Shown here in pieces: positions 1 to 9,341 of a stretch of 64,000 bases of DNA. Position numbers and translations under genes: made by a program. Origin of the DNA: Methanosarcina sp. KYL-1 (GTDB lineage Archaea; Halobacteriota; Methanosarcinia; Methanosarcinales; Methanosarcinaceae); assembly GCF_024372725.1 (NCBI RefSeq), contig NZ_VOUA01000005.1, positions 62,001-126,000 of the forward strand, given 5' to 3'. Positions within the stretch are counted from its first letter, which is position 1. Each line of letters opens with the position of its first letter. The notes below the pieces were generated by a model. The model had not been told where the DNA came from. It made no database searches and saw only the letters and a program-made list of their open reading frames with translations.

Positions 1-114
1 AAAGAGTTTCCCGGCAACGATAGACTCTGGCACAGATATCACAGGGATGTGTTTTTTCTCGCCTTCGGTCAGGTTTTTTGGGTCTACCGGTTTGTTGATT
101 TTCCCTTCTGGCAC
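1..114 (-). CDS. Superoxide reductase (neelaredoxin/desulfoferrodoxin C-terminal type), truncated by window edge
   Basis: Only the first 38 codons are present; the gene runs off the left edge. The visible N-terminus contains the segment EKKHIPVISVPESIVAGK, which resembles the start of class II superoxide reductases (neelaredoxin), where the His of the KH(I/V)PVI motif is an iron ligand. Such enzymes reduce superoxide to peroxide with electrons from rubredoxin-like donors. I chose the GTG at 114 because a GGAGG lies eight bases upstream and no ATG is in frame. It starts 24 bases after the AhpD-like gene ends, so the two are probably cotranscribed. The family call rests on a short stretch. Confidence 0.6.
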   Translation of the reverse strand, partial: MPEGKINKPVDPKNLTEGEKKHIPVISVPESIVAGKLF

Positions 115-137
115 TATGTTCCCCTCCGCTCCTGATT

Positions 138-491
138 TTATTTTTCCTTCAGAAGCTTCAGGGCATCCCTGCAGGCAGCCACCGCCGGGGCTCCGGAGGT
201 TATGAAGATTACGTCCAGGGTTTCCATTATCTCTTCTTTGGTTGCCCCGTTCTTAAGTGCACTTTTCATCTGGGCCACGGTGCAGGACTCGCACTGCTTT
301 GAAGCCACAACTGCCAGGGCCATAAGGATCTTCACCTTTGCCGGCAGGGCTCCGTCTGTCAGGATCTTGTGGTCGCATCTCCTGTACTTGTGCAGGAATT
401 CTGGGTCGAGTTCTCCAAGTGTTTCCAGAATATGGGGGGTGAACCCCATTTTTTCTCCCATACTTTCCAGTATCTCTTCGTGTTCTGCCAT
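138..491 (-). CDS. Carboxymuconolactone decarboxylase / AhpD-like protein
   Basis: A protein of about 117 residues with the AhpD-type core: a CESC motif (CxxC) followed by a helix and the typical G-A-T-K-E-E-I segment. In AhpD the CxxC pair carries out peroxide-linked or disulfide redox chemistry. Members of this small family in methanogens are usually of unproven substrate. The open frame extends to a GTG at 509, but the ATG at 491 has a GGAGG eight bases upstream and is the better start. Neighbours (superoxide reductase downstream, desulforedoxin-like protein upstream) point to oxidative-stress defence. A 12-bp tandem repeat begins just upstream of its leader. Confidence 0.85.
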   Translation of the reverse strand: MAEHEEILESMGEKMGFTPHILETLGELDPEFLHKYRRCDHKILTDGALPAKVKILMALAVVASKQCESCTVAQMKSALKNGATKEEIMETLDVIFITSGAPAVAACRDALKLLKEK

Positions 492-518
492 TCTTCTGAC
501 CTCCACCACTTTGTAATT

Positions 519-578
519 AACAGCTATTGTAACAGCTATTGTAACAGCTATTGTAACAGCTATTGTAACAGCTATTGT
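519..578. repeat. 12-bp tandem repeat, five copies
   Basis: Five perfect copies of aacagctattgt run from 519 to 578. The array sits about 30 bases upstream of the ATG of the AhpD-like gene (minus strand), so it lies in that gene's promoter or leader. There are no spacers, so it is not a CRISPR. Confidence 0.95.
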
Positions 579-687
579 CTGTTGGTTGAATATTTATCTA
601 ATTCGATATATATGTTCTCTGAAACCTGAAATGCGGCAATAGGGCTGTTCCTGCCCTCAATCCGCAGCTTTTCACGGTCTAGCTTTT

Positions 688-912
688 TCAGACGCAGAAT
701 CCGTCTTCCAGGATAGTATCGACGCATTCCTTGCACATCATCCTGGGCAGCCCCTTCTTAAGCGTCTTGTGGGGAAGCGGGTATCCCCCTCCTTTCATGG
801 GAAATTCCACCTGCTTGATGTGCTCCATACAGAGTCCTTTCCCGCAAATGATGCAGACGCCCACGGCTTCAGAATCTTTATTTTCTTCAAGGCAATCGTA
901 ACATTTCAGCAT
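688..912 (-). CDS. DUF2180 family small zinc-binding protein (copy 1)
   Basis: A small cysteine-rich protein of about 74 residues. It has three putative metal-binding parts: CYDC near the N-terminus, CIICGKGLC followed by H, and MCKEC near the C-terminus, which resembles a treble-clef or double zinc finger. The pattern matches DUF2180, a family known from methanogens with no assigned function. The frame opens at 939, but a GAGGTGG sits six bases before the ATG at 912, so translation most likely starts there. It follows a paralogue at 923-1153 with the same layout. The pair looks like a tandem duplication that has since diverged. Confidence 0.75.
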   Translation of the reverse strand: MLKCYDCLEENKDSEAVGVCIICGKGLCMEHIKQVEFPMKGGGYPLPHKTLKKGLPRMMCKECVDTILEDGFCV

Positions 913-922
913 CATAACCACC

Positions 923-1153
923 TCAACAGACCTCATCAAACAGGCAGTTTTCCTTCAATGCTTCATGGCAGGGAACGCAGACAATCCTTTTGATGTGTTC
1001 CCTGTCAGGTTTCAGCTCGATCGGATAGTCCCCTTCCCATGCCGGGGTTTCCTCGTGGATCAGGTGGGCTTTACATACCCCTCTTCCGCATACAATACAA
1101 ATCGCAACTGCGTCCGTATCCTTGCCTTCTCTGGCACATTCATAACATTTCAT
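923..1153 (-). CDS. DUF2180 family small zinc-binding protein (copy 2)
   Basis: A 76-residue protein with the same cysteine layout as its neighbour: CYEC at the N-terminus, CIVCGRGVC then H, and CVPC near the end. It probably binds one or two zinc ions, possibly for protein-protein contacts. Function is unknown. The start at 1153 is preceded by GGGGG with six-base spacing. It is about 10 bases upstream of the other DUF2180 gene, indicating a shared transcript. Sequence identity between the two is mostly in the metal-binding positions. Confidence 0.75.
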   Translation of the reverse strand: MKCYECAREGKDTDAVAICIVCGRGVCKAHLIHEETPAWEGDYPIELKPDREHIKRIVCVPCHEALKENCLFDEVC

Positions 1154-1431
1154 CGATTTCCCCCTGGATCAAAAAGTTTGTATAAAAGTTTGTATCTTTG
1201 GTCACCAATTTTCAGGTTTTAATTCATGCTTGTTGGTCAACTTCTTTATCGGTTAACTTCTAAAGATGCCTGATCATCAATATTTTCCAAAAATATTTTC
1301 TTACACTATTTTCTAAAAAATGGTCTTTCTTTTACAGTTCAACCCCCATGTCCCATGAAATATTTTCCATTCGCAGTTAGGACCCGGCGTCTCATGAAAA
1401 TTTTCAAGTCTCCGGGTTTTTCATGCTCCTC

Positions 1432-1560
1432 TTACTCTCCCTTTAAAAGGGTCATGTCTTCCCCGCAGCAGACAAGTGTCCCACCGCCGACTTTCGTTAC
1501 GACTACTTCGTTGCCGCAAATCTCGCAACGGTACTTTTCCCCTGCAGCCGATACAGCCAT
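1432..1560 (-). CDS. Stand-alone desulforedoxin-like protein (42 aa)
   Basis: A 42-residue protein read on the minus strand. It has two Cys pairs, CEIC near residue 11 and adjacent cysteines CC near residue 31, spaced as in the desulforedoxin (Dx) FeS4 domain found at the N-terminus of desulfoferrodoxin. The ending GEDMTLLKGE matches the usual Dx ending. It has an excellent ribosome binding site (AGGAGGTG, eight bases before the ATG). Dx proteins hold one iron in a tetracysteinyl site and transfer electrons. Its position upstream of a neelaredoxin-type superoxide reductase suggests it could donate electrons to that enzyme. Confidence 0.8.
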   Translation of the reverse strand: MAVSAAGEKYRCEICGNEVVVTKVGGGTLVCCGEDMTLLKGE

Positions 1561-1830
1561 GGCTCTTCCACCTCCTTTCCGCTTCTTAGAGTTTATTTTT
1601 TACAAATTCAACTCTTCTATAAGCATTCTACAAGGACCGTCCCCACGGTCCTGTTTCCCTTAGACGCCACTCTGATTATTTGTTAATTATCCATATAATG
1701 ACCATTCTTCGTATATAATTATAGGGATTTTTCAGAAAGTTAGTGCCTATTTTACCCCGGGATTGACGAAGGGTTCTACATATTTTCATTCATCAAGTAG
1801 CGGTTTTTGAGGTTTTATGATCCCTTTCTT

Positions 1831-1945
1831 TTCGGTTCCTTTCTCTTCTTTTCGGTTCCTTTCTCTTCTTTTCGGTTCCTTTCTCTTCTTTTCGGTTCCT
1901 TTCTCTTCTTTTCGGTTCCTTTCTTTTCTTTTCGGTCCTTTTCTT
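1831..1945. repeat. 20-bp tandem repeat, about 5.5 copies
   Basis: The unit ttcggttcctttctcttctt repeats from 1831. The first four copies are perfect, the fifth has one change, and a sixth is partial. The array is noncoding and strongly pyrimidine-rich on the plus strand. It lies between the divergent desulforedoxin-like and mer genes. The rest of 1561-1830 shows no recognisable gene. Confidence 0.9.
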
Positions 1946-2194
1946 TTTCCATTTTTTTCATGGGGGCATGCGGATTTCGGGGGCCATTCATCTTATAATA
2001 TAAAACTTTTCCTCAGTCCGGACTGGACACGTCTTTAAAAAAAAGTTAGTTTTTCTTTTTCAGCCCCTAAAGCGTCCCTCTTCGGAATCGGCTTTCTGAA
2101 TGCTCTCCTCTGGAAAAGGTTTTTAAGTTCGCTCATTTCTCTTACTGAATGGGTAAGGTTCTAATCTGTCTTTGATGTAGAGCAGGCGGGATGT

Positions 2195-3388
<1,194 letters not shown>

Positions 3389-3448
3389 TTTTTTAAATAC
3401 ATCTTGCATAAACATTTTTTATTTGTTTAATTCCATTTTGAAAAAAAT

Positions 3449-3465
3449 CTTGCCTTTGAGGCAAG
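3449..3465 (+). promoter_or_regulatory. Small perfect hairpin in the fpoF leader
   Basis: CTTGCC and GGCAAG form a perfect 6-bp stem around a 5-base loop, ending about 15 bases before the GGAGGT of fpoF. U-rich runs lie upstream at about 3390 and 3415. It could be an RNA processing or stability element between mer and fpoF, or the remains of a terminator structure. The role is inferred. Confidence 0.45.
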
Positions 3466-3491
3466 TACATCAAGGCGTTGGAGGTAACTGA

Positions 3492-4535
3492 TTGCCACCA
3501 AAAATAGCAGAAGTCATTGAATATGACGTATGCGCAGCCTGTGGGGCATGCGAAGCCGTATGCCCTATCGGGGCTGTTACCGTGAAGAAGGCGGCAGAAA
3601 TTCGAGATCCGAACGATCTGTCCCTGTACGAGAAAGGGGCCGGATACCAGGTCTGTGAAGGGTGCTTCACTTGCGGCAGGGTATGTCCCGTAGTGGACGG
3701 TTTCATTGAGGACGAGCTTGCAAATGTGCGCAGTTTCTTTGCTGCAAAGGCTAAAGATTCCAAAGGAAGCCAGGACGGAGGAACATCCACTGCAATCCTT
3801 AAAGCCCTCTTCAGGAAAGGAGAAATCGACTGTGCCGTCGGGATAACCAGAAACGAGAAATGGGAACCCGAAGTGGTCCTGCTGACAAGCGAGGAAGATG
3901 TAGAGCGGACAAGAGGGACCAAGTATACCTCAGACCCCATACTTTCAGCCCTCAGGGAAGCCTTTGACAAGTACGACCGGATTGCGGTCGTGGGCGTGCC
4001 CTGCCAGGCCCATGCGGCAAGGCTGATCCGGGAAAACGTAAATGAAAAGATCGTGCTCATTGTGGGTCTGCTCTGTATGGAAAGTTTCCACCATGACGTG
4101 ATGCTTGAAAAGATCGTCCCCGAGATCCTTCAGGTCAAGCTCGAAGATATCTGGAAGATGGAGTTCACCAAGGGCAAGTTCTGGGTCTACACAAATGACG
4201 GAGAAGTCCACTCCGTGCCCATCAAGGACGTCGCCAGGTTCGCAAGGAACCCCTGCCACCACTGCTGTGACTACACCTCGGTTTTTGCCGACATCTCGGT
4301 AGGTTCGGTCGGTGCTGCTGACGGGTGGAACTCAGTCTTTATCAGGACCGAGATCGGTGAAAAGTATTTCGACCTCGTCCGTGAAGACCTGGAGATCAAC
4401 GAAGACCCGAAGCCCGGGCTTGAACTTGTCGGAAAACTTATAGATATGAAGCGCAAGGGCAATGCCGAGCACTATGTCGAAGTCTGTGAGAAATTCAGCT
4501 TCGAGGCAGCAGGCATCCGCAAGGAAACAATCTGA
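3492..4535 (+). CDS. fpoF: F420H2 dehydrogenase subunit FpoF (FrhB-like iron-sulfur flavoprotein)
   Basis: A 347-residue FrhB/FpoF-family protein. The N-terminus carries two [4Fe-4S] motifs, Cys14-17-20-24 and Cys55-58-61-65, followed by the FrhB N- and C-terminal domains that bind FAD and F420. FpoF is the input module that oxidises F420H2 for the membrane Fpo complex and can also work as a soluble F420H2:ferredoxin oxidoreductase. In Methanosarcina it is coded apart from the fpo operon beside mer, as here. Translation starts at TTG 3492, six bases after GGAGGT. A soluble FrhB paralogue is the alternative, but context favours FpoF. Confidence 0.88.
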   Translation: MPPKIAEVIEYDVCAACGACEAVCPIGAVTVKKAAEIRDPNDLSLYEKGAGYQVCEGCFTCGRVCPVVDGFIEDELANVRSFFAAKAKDSKGSQDGGTSTAILKALFRKGEIDCAVGITRNEKWEPEVVLLTSEEDVERTRGTKYTSDPILSALREAFDKYDRIAVVGVPCQAHAARLIRENVNEKIVLIVGLLCMESFHHDVMLEKIVPEILQVKLEDIWKMEFTKGKFWVYTNDGEVHSVPIKDVARFARNPCHHCCDYTSVFADISVGSVGAADGWNSVFIRTEIGEKYFDLVREDLEINEDPKPGLELVGKLIDMKRKGNAEHYVEVCEKFSFEAAGIRKETI

Positions 4536-4562
4536 GCCCTTTGCTAAGCCCGAGAGTTATAT

Positions 4563-4602
4563 CAGATAAATCGAGTATCAGATAAATCGAGTATCAGATA
4601 AA
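4563..4602. repeat. 16-bp tandem repeat upstream of nadM
   Basis: The unit cagataaatcgagtat occurs twice perfectly and once partially between 4563 and 4602. It fills much of the fpoF-nadM gap and ends about 15 bases before the nadM ribosome binding site. Confidence 0.85.
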
Positions 4603-4631
4603 TAAAGTACAAATTCGAGGTGGAATCCGGG

Positions 4632-5153
4632 ATGATGCGAGCCTTTTACATCGGACGTTTTCAGCCGTATCATTTCGGGCACCATGCCGTAATAACCCGG
4701 ATTGCCGAAGAAGTGGATGAACTCGTCATAGGCATCGGAAGTGCCCAGAAAAGCCACGAAGCCACCGACCCGTTCACTGCAGGGGAAAGGGTGCTGATGC
4801 TCTACAACGCCCTTGAGAATCTCCCTATCCGCCATTACGTCGTCCCGATCGAAGATGTAAGATATAACTCAATCTGGGTCCACCACGTCGCTTCCAGGAC
4901 CCCCCGTTTTGACGTGGTGTACTCGAATAATCCTCTTGTCATCCAGCTCTTCCGGGAAGCCGGTTTCTGTGTAAAAGAATCGCCTCTCTATGTCCGGGAA
5001 AGGTATTCCGGAACCGAAATCCGGAGGCGGATGATCGCAGGAGAAAAGTGGGAACACCTGGTCCCGAAACCCGTAGTTGAAGTCATCCGGGAAACTAACG
5101 GGATAAGCCGCCTCCGGAACGTTTCTGCCAGCGACAGCAACTTTTCTTTGTAA
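4632..5153 (+). CDS. nadM: Nicotinamide-nucleotide adenylyltransferase
   Basis: An archaeal NadM of about 173 residues. It transfers AMP from ATP to nicotinamide mononucleotide, making NAD+. The N-terminal GRFQPYHFGHH contains the nucleotidyltransferase HxGH motif, and YSGTEIRRRM near residue 130 corresponds to the second ATP-binding motif. The frame opens at GTG 4620, but GAGGTGG overlaps that codon and lies eight bases before the ATG at 4632, giving the expected start MMRAFYIGRFQP. The C-terminus has a short serine/asparagine-rich tail. A 16-bp unit (tccttaacaatacttt) is repeated just after the gene. Confidence 0.93.
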   Translation: MMRAFYIGRFQPYHFGHHAVITRIAEEVDELVIGIGSAQKSHEATDPFTAGERVLMLYNALENLPIRHYVVPIEDVRYNSIWVHHVASRTPRFDVVYSNNPLVIQLFREAGFCVKESPLYVRERYSGTEIRRRMIAGEKWEHLVPKPVVEVIRETNGISRLRNVSASDSNFSL

Positions 5154-5222
5154 TATTTCTCTTTGAAATTCTTCCTTAACAATACTTTCCTTAACAATAC
5201 TTTTCTCTGTAAGGTCAGCTTT

Positions 5223-5837
5223 TCAGGGTATCGAATCTATCCAGTCAAGGGAGCCCGGGCTGTATTCCTGCAGTTCGTCTTCTCTTCCGCTCAGGAGATG
5301 GTCTATGATTTTTTCCACGTCCCCTGCGGTCTCTTCCACTGCCCTGCCTGTGGTGTTTACTTCAAAAACCTTTTCGCACCATTCGAAGGCTTCTGCCAGG
5401 ATCACGTCAATTGCCTCGGCTTCTGCGTTTTCGTTTACCTTTTCTTCGGAATACCCGCGCTTCTCAAGCCTTTTTTGCAGCTCGGGAGGGTAGGCCCTGA
5501 GCACGATTACAATGTCCGTTATGTAGTGGGCAAGGTGGCTTTCGATGATGGTGATATTTTCCTTTTCATTTCCATTTCCGGTTTCTTTTCCGGCTTCTTC
5601 TCCAGTTTCTTTTCCGGTATCCTGCCCATTTTCTCCTTCGAGAATCCCGGAAAGGCGCTCCCTGATAAGTTCCATGTCAGCTACGACTGCGTCTCTTTCT
5701 TCATCGACTTCCGAGTAGAGGTGTTCCTGTTTGATCAGGTCATTGAGGTAGATTACTTTCCAGCCCCTGTGTTTTTCCAGGAGCCTGCTGACTGAAGTTT
5801 TCCCTGTGCCGGGAGTGCCTGTAAGTCCTATGAGCAT
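5223..5837 (-). CDS. AK6/Fap7-type adenylate kinase-like NTPase
   Basis: About 204 residues. The N-terminus MLIGLTGTPGTGKT holds a Walker A motif, as in archaeal AK6/Fap7-like kinases. These use ATP to phosphorylate AMP and, in Fap7, help small ribosomal subunit maturation. The family is normally about 180 residues; the extra length comes from a low-complexity Gly/Glu/Lys/Thr insert (ETGKETGEEAGKETG) near residue 110 that looks like short-repeat expansion. The open frame runs on to 6056, but the added 73 residues are unlike the family, so I start at the ATG at 5837. No clear ribosome binding site precedes it; it may be leaderless. Confidence 0.8.
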   Translation of the reverse strand: MLIGLTGTPGTGKTSVSRLLEKHRGWKVIYLNDLIKQEHLYSEVDEERDAVVADMELIRERLSGILEGENGQDTGKETGEEAGKETGNGNEKENITIIESHLAHYITDIVIVLRAYPPELQKRLEKRGYSEEKVNENAEAEAIDVILAEAFEWCEKVFEVNTTGRAVEETAGDVEKIIDHLLSGREDELQEYSPGSLDWIDSIP

Positions 5838-6354
5838 GGAGAGGGAAATGGGACTTATCGCAGTTATACTTAATGCCGGCTCTGGAGGAACTGGCTGCCG
5901 GGGATTGCCGTGCCAGCATTTGTCTCCTTCAGCTTTTCGGGTCCCCGCAATCTCACCGGGCGCTGTGTCGGCCGGCCTTTTCCTGAAAGTTAATAAAAAA
6001 AGTGAAAGCTCAGACTTTTTCTGTCCTTTCAAAGCGTAACTCTCTAAAAGTTCCATTCAGAGGTCGAATAGTGAACTACCAGCTGCTGAACTCTGGCGGG
6101 GATGAAAAACGGTGCAATCTATGATTAATGGGTTCAGGACTTTGAAGCTTAAATATGTTTTTTCTGGATGGCTTTTTTCTTTTTTTCCTCTTTTTTCAGG
6201 GTTTACAGGGAAAAACCGCACTGCGTGCGGGGGCAATAACGGTTTTAATACGGTATTCCGGTTGTTTCGGTTTCCTTATCAATTTTCTTCATTTTCCCTT
6301 TTTAAAATTCCTCTGTTCTTCTCCATTTTCCCTTTTTTGTAATTTGCCCCTCTC
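5838..6354. other. Intergenic stretch without a recognised gene
   Basis: About 500 bases between two minus-strand genes. It contains the open but implausible N-terminal extension of the AK6-like gene and a T-rich segment (6155-6350) after the end of the PEP-utilising gene. I see no RNA gene or repeat. Confidence 0.5.
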
Positions 6355-8724
6355 TTAAAGGTCCCGTCTCTTAAGCACCGTCACAATCCCAAGGTAGCCG
6401 TCCACGGACAGGTAGTCCCCGTTTTTTATGAGTTTTGTTGCATCAGGGACCCCGGTTATGCAGGGGATTCCGTATTCCCTTGCAATAATTGCCCCGTGGA
6501 TCAGCATCCCTCCTCTCCGCTCCACGATTGCGGCGCAGAGGGGCACGACAAAGGTCATGTTAGGATCCACAGCGTCGCATATCAGGACTTCTCCTGCCTT
6601 GAGGTCGAAAAGGTCGGAATCTTTCAGGATTACCCGGGCATGCCCCTCGGCTGTCCCGGGCCCTGAGGGGTTGCCGAGGAGCTGCCTGGGCCTGACATTT
6701 TCTTTCGTTATTCCCGCTGTTCCCGGAATTTGAGGTTTTCGGGGGAGTTTTTCAGGTCCGGGGCGATAGGCGGGGTTGCAGAGGGCTTTTGTCAGCTCTT
6801 TTACCAGTGCCGGTTCGCGGAATGTCCTTGCCGGAGGGATTTCGGGTTCTTTCAGGCCTCTTTTTTCCAGTCTTTTTCTGCCTTCAAGGAAGGCCCTTTG
6901 AAGTTCGGCCTCGATTTTTCCCAGGTATATGTTGTCGTCATCCCTCAGACGGTAGCTTGCCCTGGCCAGGTCCAGCAGTTCGGCTGCAAACTTTTGTTTT
7001 TCATCTTCGAAACTGGACAGGAATTTTTCTTTCAGGCGCCGGATCCGGTCCGGGTCTTTTTTCCCGGCAACCGGAGGAAGCAGGGGGCGAGATGCCATTT
7101 CAAGGAGCAGCCTGTAAAGGCCCTCCTTTGCTTCAGGGCTTTCAGAATAGCTTCCCCCGTATCTGGAGATGAAGGCTTCAAGTTCTTTTCGGAATTCATT
7201 TTCAAGTTCGGTTTCATTTTCAAGTTCGGTTTCATTTTCAAGTTCGGTTTCATTTTCAAGTTCGGTTTCATTTTCAAGTTCGGTTTCATTTTCAAGTTCG
7301 GTTTCGTTTTCCTGAACGGGTTCTTCTTTATCTTTATTCTCTTTAAATGCTGAAAGTCCCTTCAGGAGTTCGGGTTTTTCCCGGAGCCTCCCTGCCATCT
7401 CTTCAAGCTTCCGGTTCCGCTCCAGGCTCAACATCTCCGTGCCGGAAAGGAGGTCCGCAAACTCGTAGGGATCTTTTGGGTTTACGGTTTCGTTGTAGAC
7501 TTTCCCGAAGAGGCGGGCCCCGTGGGCAAAGGGGATGAACTCTTCCCAGTAGATATCGTGCCACTTCCGGTAGATTTCAGCCCTTTTTTCGATTTCTTCC
7601 GCAAGGGCGGGGTCAGAGGTGGCGGAAAGGTTTTCTTTTTCAAGGTCAAGGGCTTCAGCCTGCATTGCAGGAATGTACTTTTCCTCAATGGCAGCCCTGA
7701 GTTCTTTCAGGTTTTCGAAGCTGCGCCTGAGGCTCAGGTACCAGCGCCTTTTTTCGTCCCTGTCCTCCTGCAGGAGCGTGGTGATCGGCCGAGACTGCAG
7801 GGTGTAGAGGGTTGATTCCCGGAAGGTCCACTCAACGTCCTGAGGAGTTCCGAAAAGGGCCTCTGCTTTTCCGGTAAGTGAATAGACTTCCAGGACCTCT
7901 TCCGGGGTAAGAGGCGGTTTCTTTTTCAGTGCCTCGGGCAGGTTTTTCAGTTCAGTTCCTTCTTCTCCCCTGCTTTCATTCCCGGCTACAACAGTTTTTT
8001 CCCTTTCTGCCGGCATGTGGGTTTTTATGTCTCCTGTCTCCCTGGAAAGGGTCCAGCGGTCAGGTTCCACGGTGCCGTCCACAAGCCCTTTGTTCAGGCC
8101 GTAAACGGCTTCTACCACGGCTTCTGATTTGTTTTCGGGGCTCATCCCAAAGGCTACGCCTGAGCTCCTTCCTTCCACGGTCTCCTGGACCAGGACAGCC
8201 ATTGCGCTGTTGAAAATGTCAAGCCCCATCTCTTTTCTGTAAAGGAGGGCCGTGTCCGACCAGAGGGAAGCCCAGACCAGGCGGAGGTGCCGGAGGATTT
8301 CAGGAGTCCCGCGGATGTTCACGTATGAGGCATGCACCCCGGCAAAAGAGGTTTTTGCGGTATCTTCTCCAGGGGCAGAGGAACGGACAGCAACCGCCTT
8401 TTTCCCGAAGCGGCGGAAAAGTTCCGCTTCAAGTTCTTTTTCCATCTCCGGAGGGAGAGGGGTCCGGGCAAACATGAGCTTGATTTTTTCCGAAAGGTCC
8501 CAGAGCTCTTCCCAGCGCATCTCCTCAAAGGGCTTGCGGTTCATCTCAAGGAGGATTCTGCCCCTAAGCCCGGTCCTGTCCACGTACTCGTTATAGGCTG
8601 TGGTGCTAATGCAGGTTCCCGGAGGCACGATCATGCCGTTTCGGTGCAGGAAACCCAGAGCCGAAGCTTTTCCCCCGCACAGCTTTCCGGAATTTCCCCT
8701 GAGCTCCTCGATGGGAATGAGCAA
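6355..8724 (-). CDS. PEP-utilising phosphotransferase, rifampicin-phosphotransferase/PpsA-like
   Basis: A 789-residue protein. Residues 1-320 form a PEP synthase-type ATP-grasp domain (GGKASALGFL, AVRSSAPGEDTAKTSFAG, QSRPITT). The C-terminal 100 residues form the mobile phosphohistidine domain with GGMLIHGAIIAREYGIP near residue 745. The TIM-barrel PEP/pyruvate domain of true PEP synthase is absent. A helical middle region takes its place, the layout of rifampicin phosphotransferase, which phosphorylates a small molecule with ATP. The middle carries an expanded Glu/Asn/Thr repeat. The TTG start at 8724 directly abuts GGGGAGG; an ATT at 8718 has better spacing. The substrate is unknown. Confidence 0.8.
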   Translation of the reverse strand: MLIPIEELRGNSGKLCGGKASALGFLHRNGMIVPPGTCISTTAYNEYVDRTGLRGRILLEMNRKPFEEMRWEELWDLSEKIKLMFARTPLPPEMEKELEAELFRRFGKKAVAVRSSAPGEDTAKTSFAGVHASYVNIRGTPEILRHLRLVWASLWSDTALLYRKEMGLDIFNSAMAVLVQETVEGRSSGVAFGMSPENKSEAVVEAVYGLNKGLVDGTVEPDRWTLSRETGDIKTHMPAEREKTVVAGNESRGEEGTELKNLPEALKKKPPLTPEEVLEVYSLTGKAEALFGTPQDVEWTFRESTLYTLQSRPITTLLQEDRDEKRRWYLSLRRSFENLKELRAAIEEKYIPAMQAEALDLEKENLSATSDPALAEEIEKRAEIYRKWHDIYWEEFIPFAHGARLFGKVYNETVNPKDPYEFADLLSGTEMLSLERNRKLEEMAGRLREKPELLKGLSAFKENKDKEEPVQENETELENETELENETELENETELENETELENETELENEFRKELEAFISRYGGSYSESPEAKEGLYRLLLEMASRPLLPPVAGKKDPDRIRRLKEKFLSSFEDEKQKFAAELLDLARASYRLRDDDNIYLGKIEAELQRAFLEGRKRLEKRGLKEPEIPPARTFREPALVKELTKALCNPAYRPGPEKLPRKPQIPGTAGITKENVRPRQLLGNPSGPGTAEGHARVILKDSDLFDLKAGEVLICDAVDPNMTFVVPLCAAIVERRGGMLIHGAIIAREYGIPCITGVPDATKLIKNGDYLSVDGYLGIVTVLKRRDL
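7199..7306. repeat. 18-bp in-frame tandem repeat within the PEP-utilising gene
   Basis: Six copies of an 18-bp unit (ttttcaagttcggtttca, last copy one change) lie inside the coding region and encode six repeats of the hexapeptide ETELEN in the linker region. Because the unit is a multiple of three, copy-number change would alter linker length without a frameshift. Confidence 0.95.
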
Positions 8725-8779
8725 CCTCCCCGTAGCCGACCCCCCTACTCAAAAATAAAAAACTGAAATCGTAAAATAG

Positions 8780-9301
8780 TTAGACCGAAACTTCCACAAC
8801 GTGCTGGAAGCGGGTCACAACGATGTATTTTTCAACGTGGATTTTCAGGAACGCATTCGTGGGTGAGTGCAGGAAGTCCACAAGGTGCGGGTGTTTCATA
8901 AGGTAGATGTTTTCCATTATCTTGCGCTCGAAATCCTCTACAGGCTCAATCTTTCCCATGGCCGTTACGGCTACGGCATCCCGAAAGTCCTCGATTGTAT
9001 TTTTCCGGTTGTCAATAAGCAGGGAAACTACCGGGTTTGCCGAGAGGTTTTCGTATTTCCGGGTGGCTTTCGTGGTTGAAAAGAGGATATATTTCAGCTT
9101 CTCGTCCGAGGCAAAGGCTACAAGGCTCACGTAGGGGGCCGTTTCACTCTGTGTTGCCAGCACTGCAAGGGGCTGGGTTTCAAAAAGCTTTCTCAGCTTC
9201 CCGAGCAGCTCCACTTTATCCAGCCCGATGCTTTCCACAGGAGCTTTTCCTTCCTGCTCTTCCAGTTCGTGGGAAAGAAGGGATGCAATTTCATCTTTCA
9301 T
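8780..9301 (-). CDS. Pyridoxamine 5'-phosphate oxidase-like FMN-binding protein
   Basis: About 173 residues with the split-barrel PNPOx-like fold: QPLAVLATQSETAPYVSLVAFA, then LKYILFSTTKATRKYENLSANPVVSLLIDN, the usual FMN-binding strand-turn pattern. Related archaeal proteins bind FMN or F420, but the substrate is not predictable here. Residues 1-35 form a helical N-terminal extension. The frame begins at 9310, but the ATG at 9301 has AAGGA nine bases upstream. An 11-bp tandem repeat fills its leader about 40 bases upstream. Confidence 0.82.
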   Translation of the reverse strand: MKDEIASLLSHELEEQEGKAPVESIGLDKVELLGKLRKLFETQPLAVLATQSETAPYVSLVAFASDEKLKYILFSTTKATRKYENLSANPVVSLLIDNRKNTIEDFRDAVAVTAMGKIEPVEDFERKIMENIYLMKHPHLVDFLHSPTNAFLKIHVEKYIVVTRFQHVVEVSV

Positions 9302-9341
9302 GCTAACCATTCCTTCATGTTATAGATTTTCTGCAAGCTTT

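Noticed and set aside
1807-2038. Phe/Ser-rich small frames
   Set aside because: They translate the 20-bp pyrimidine-rich repeat and have no start signals.
5838-6056. N-terminal extension of the AK6-like kinase
   Set aside because: The 73 residues are unlike the family and precede the canonical start motif; treated as chance open frame.
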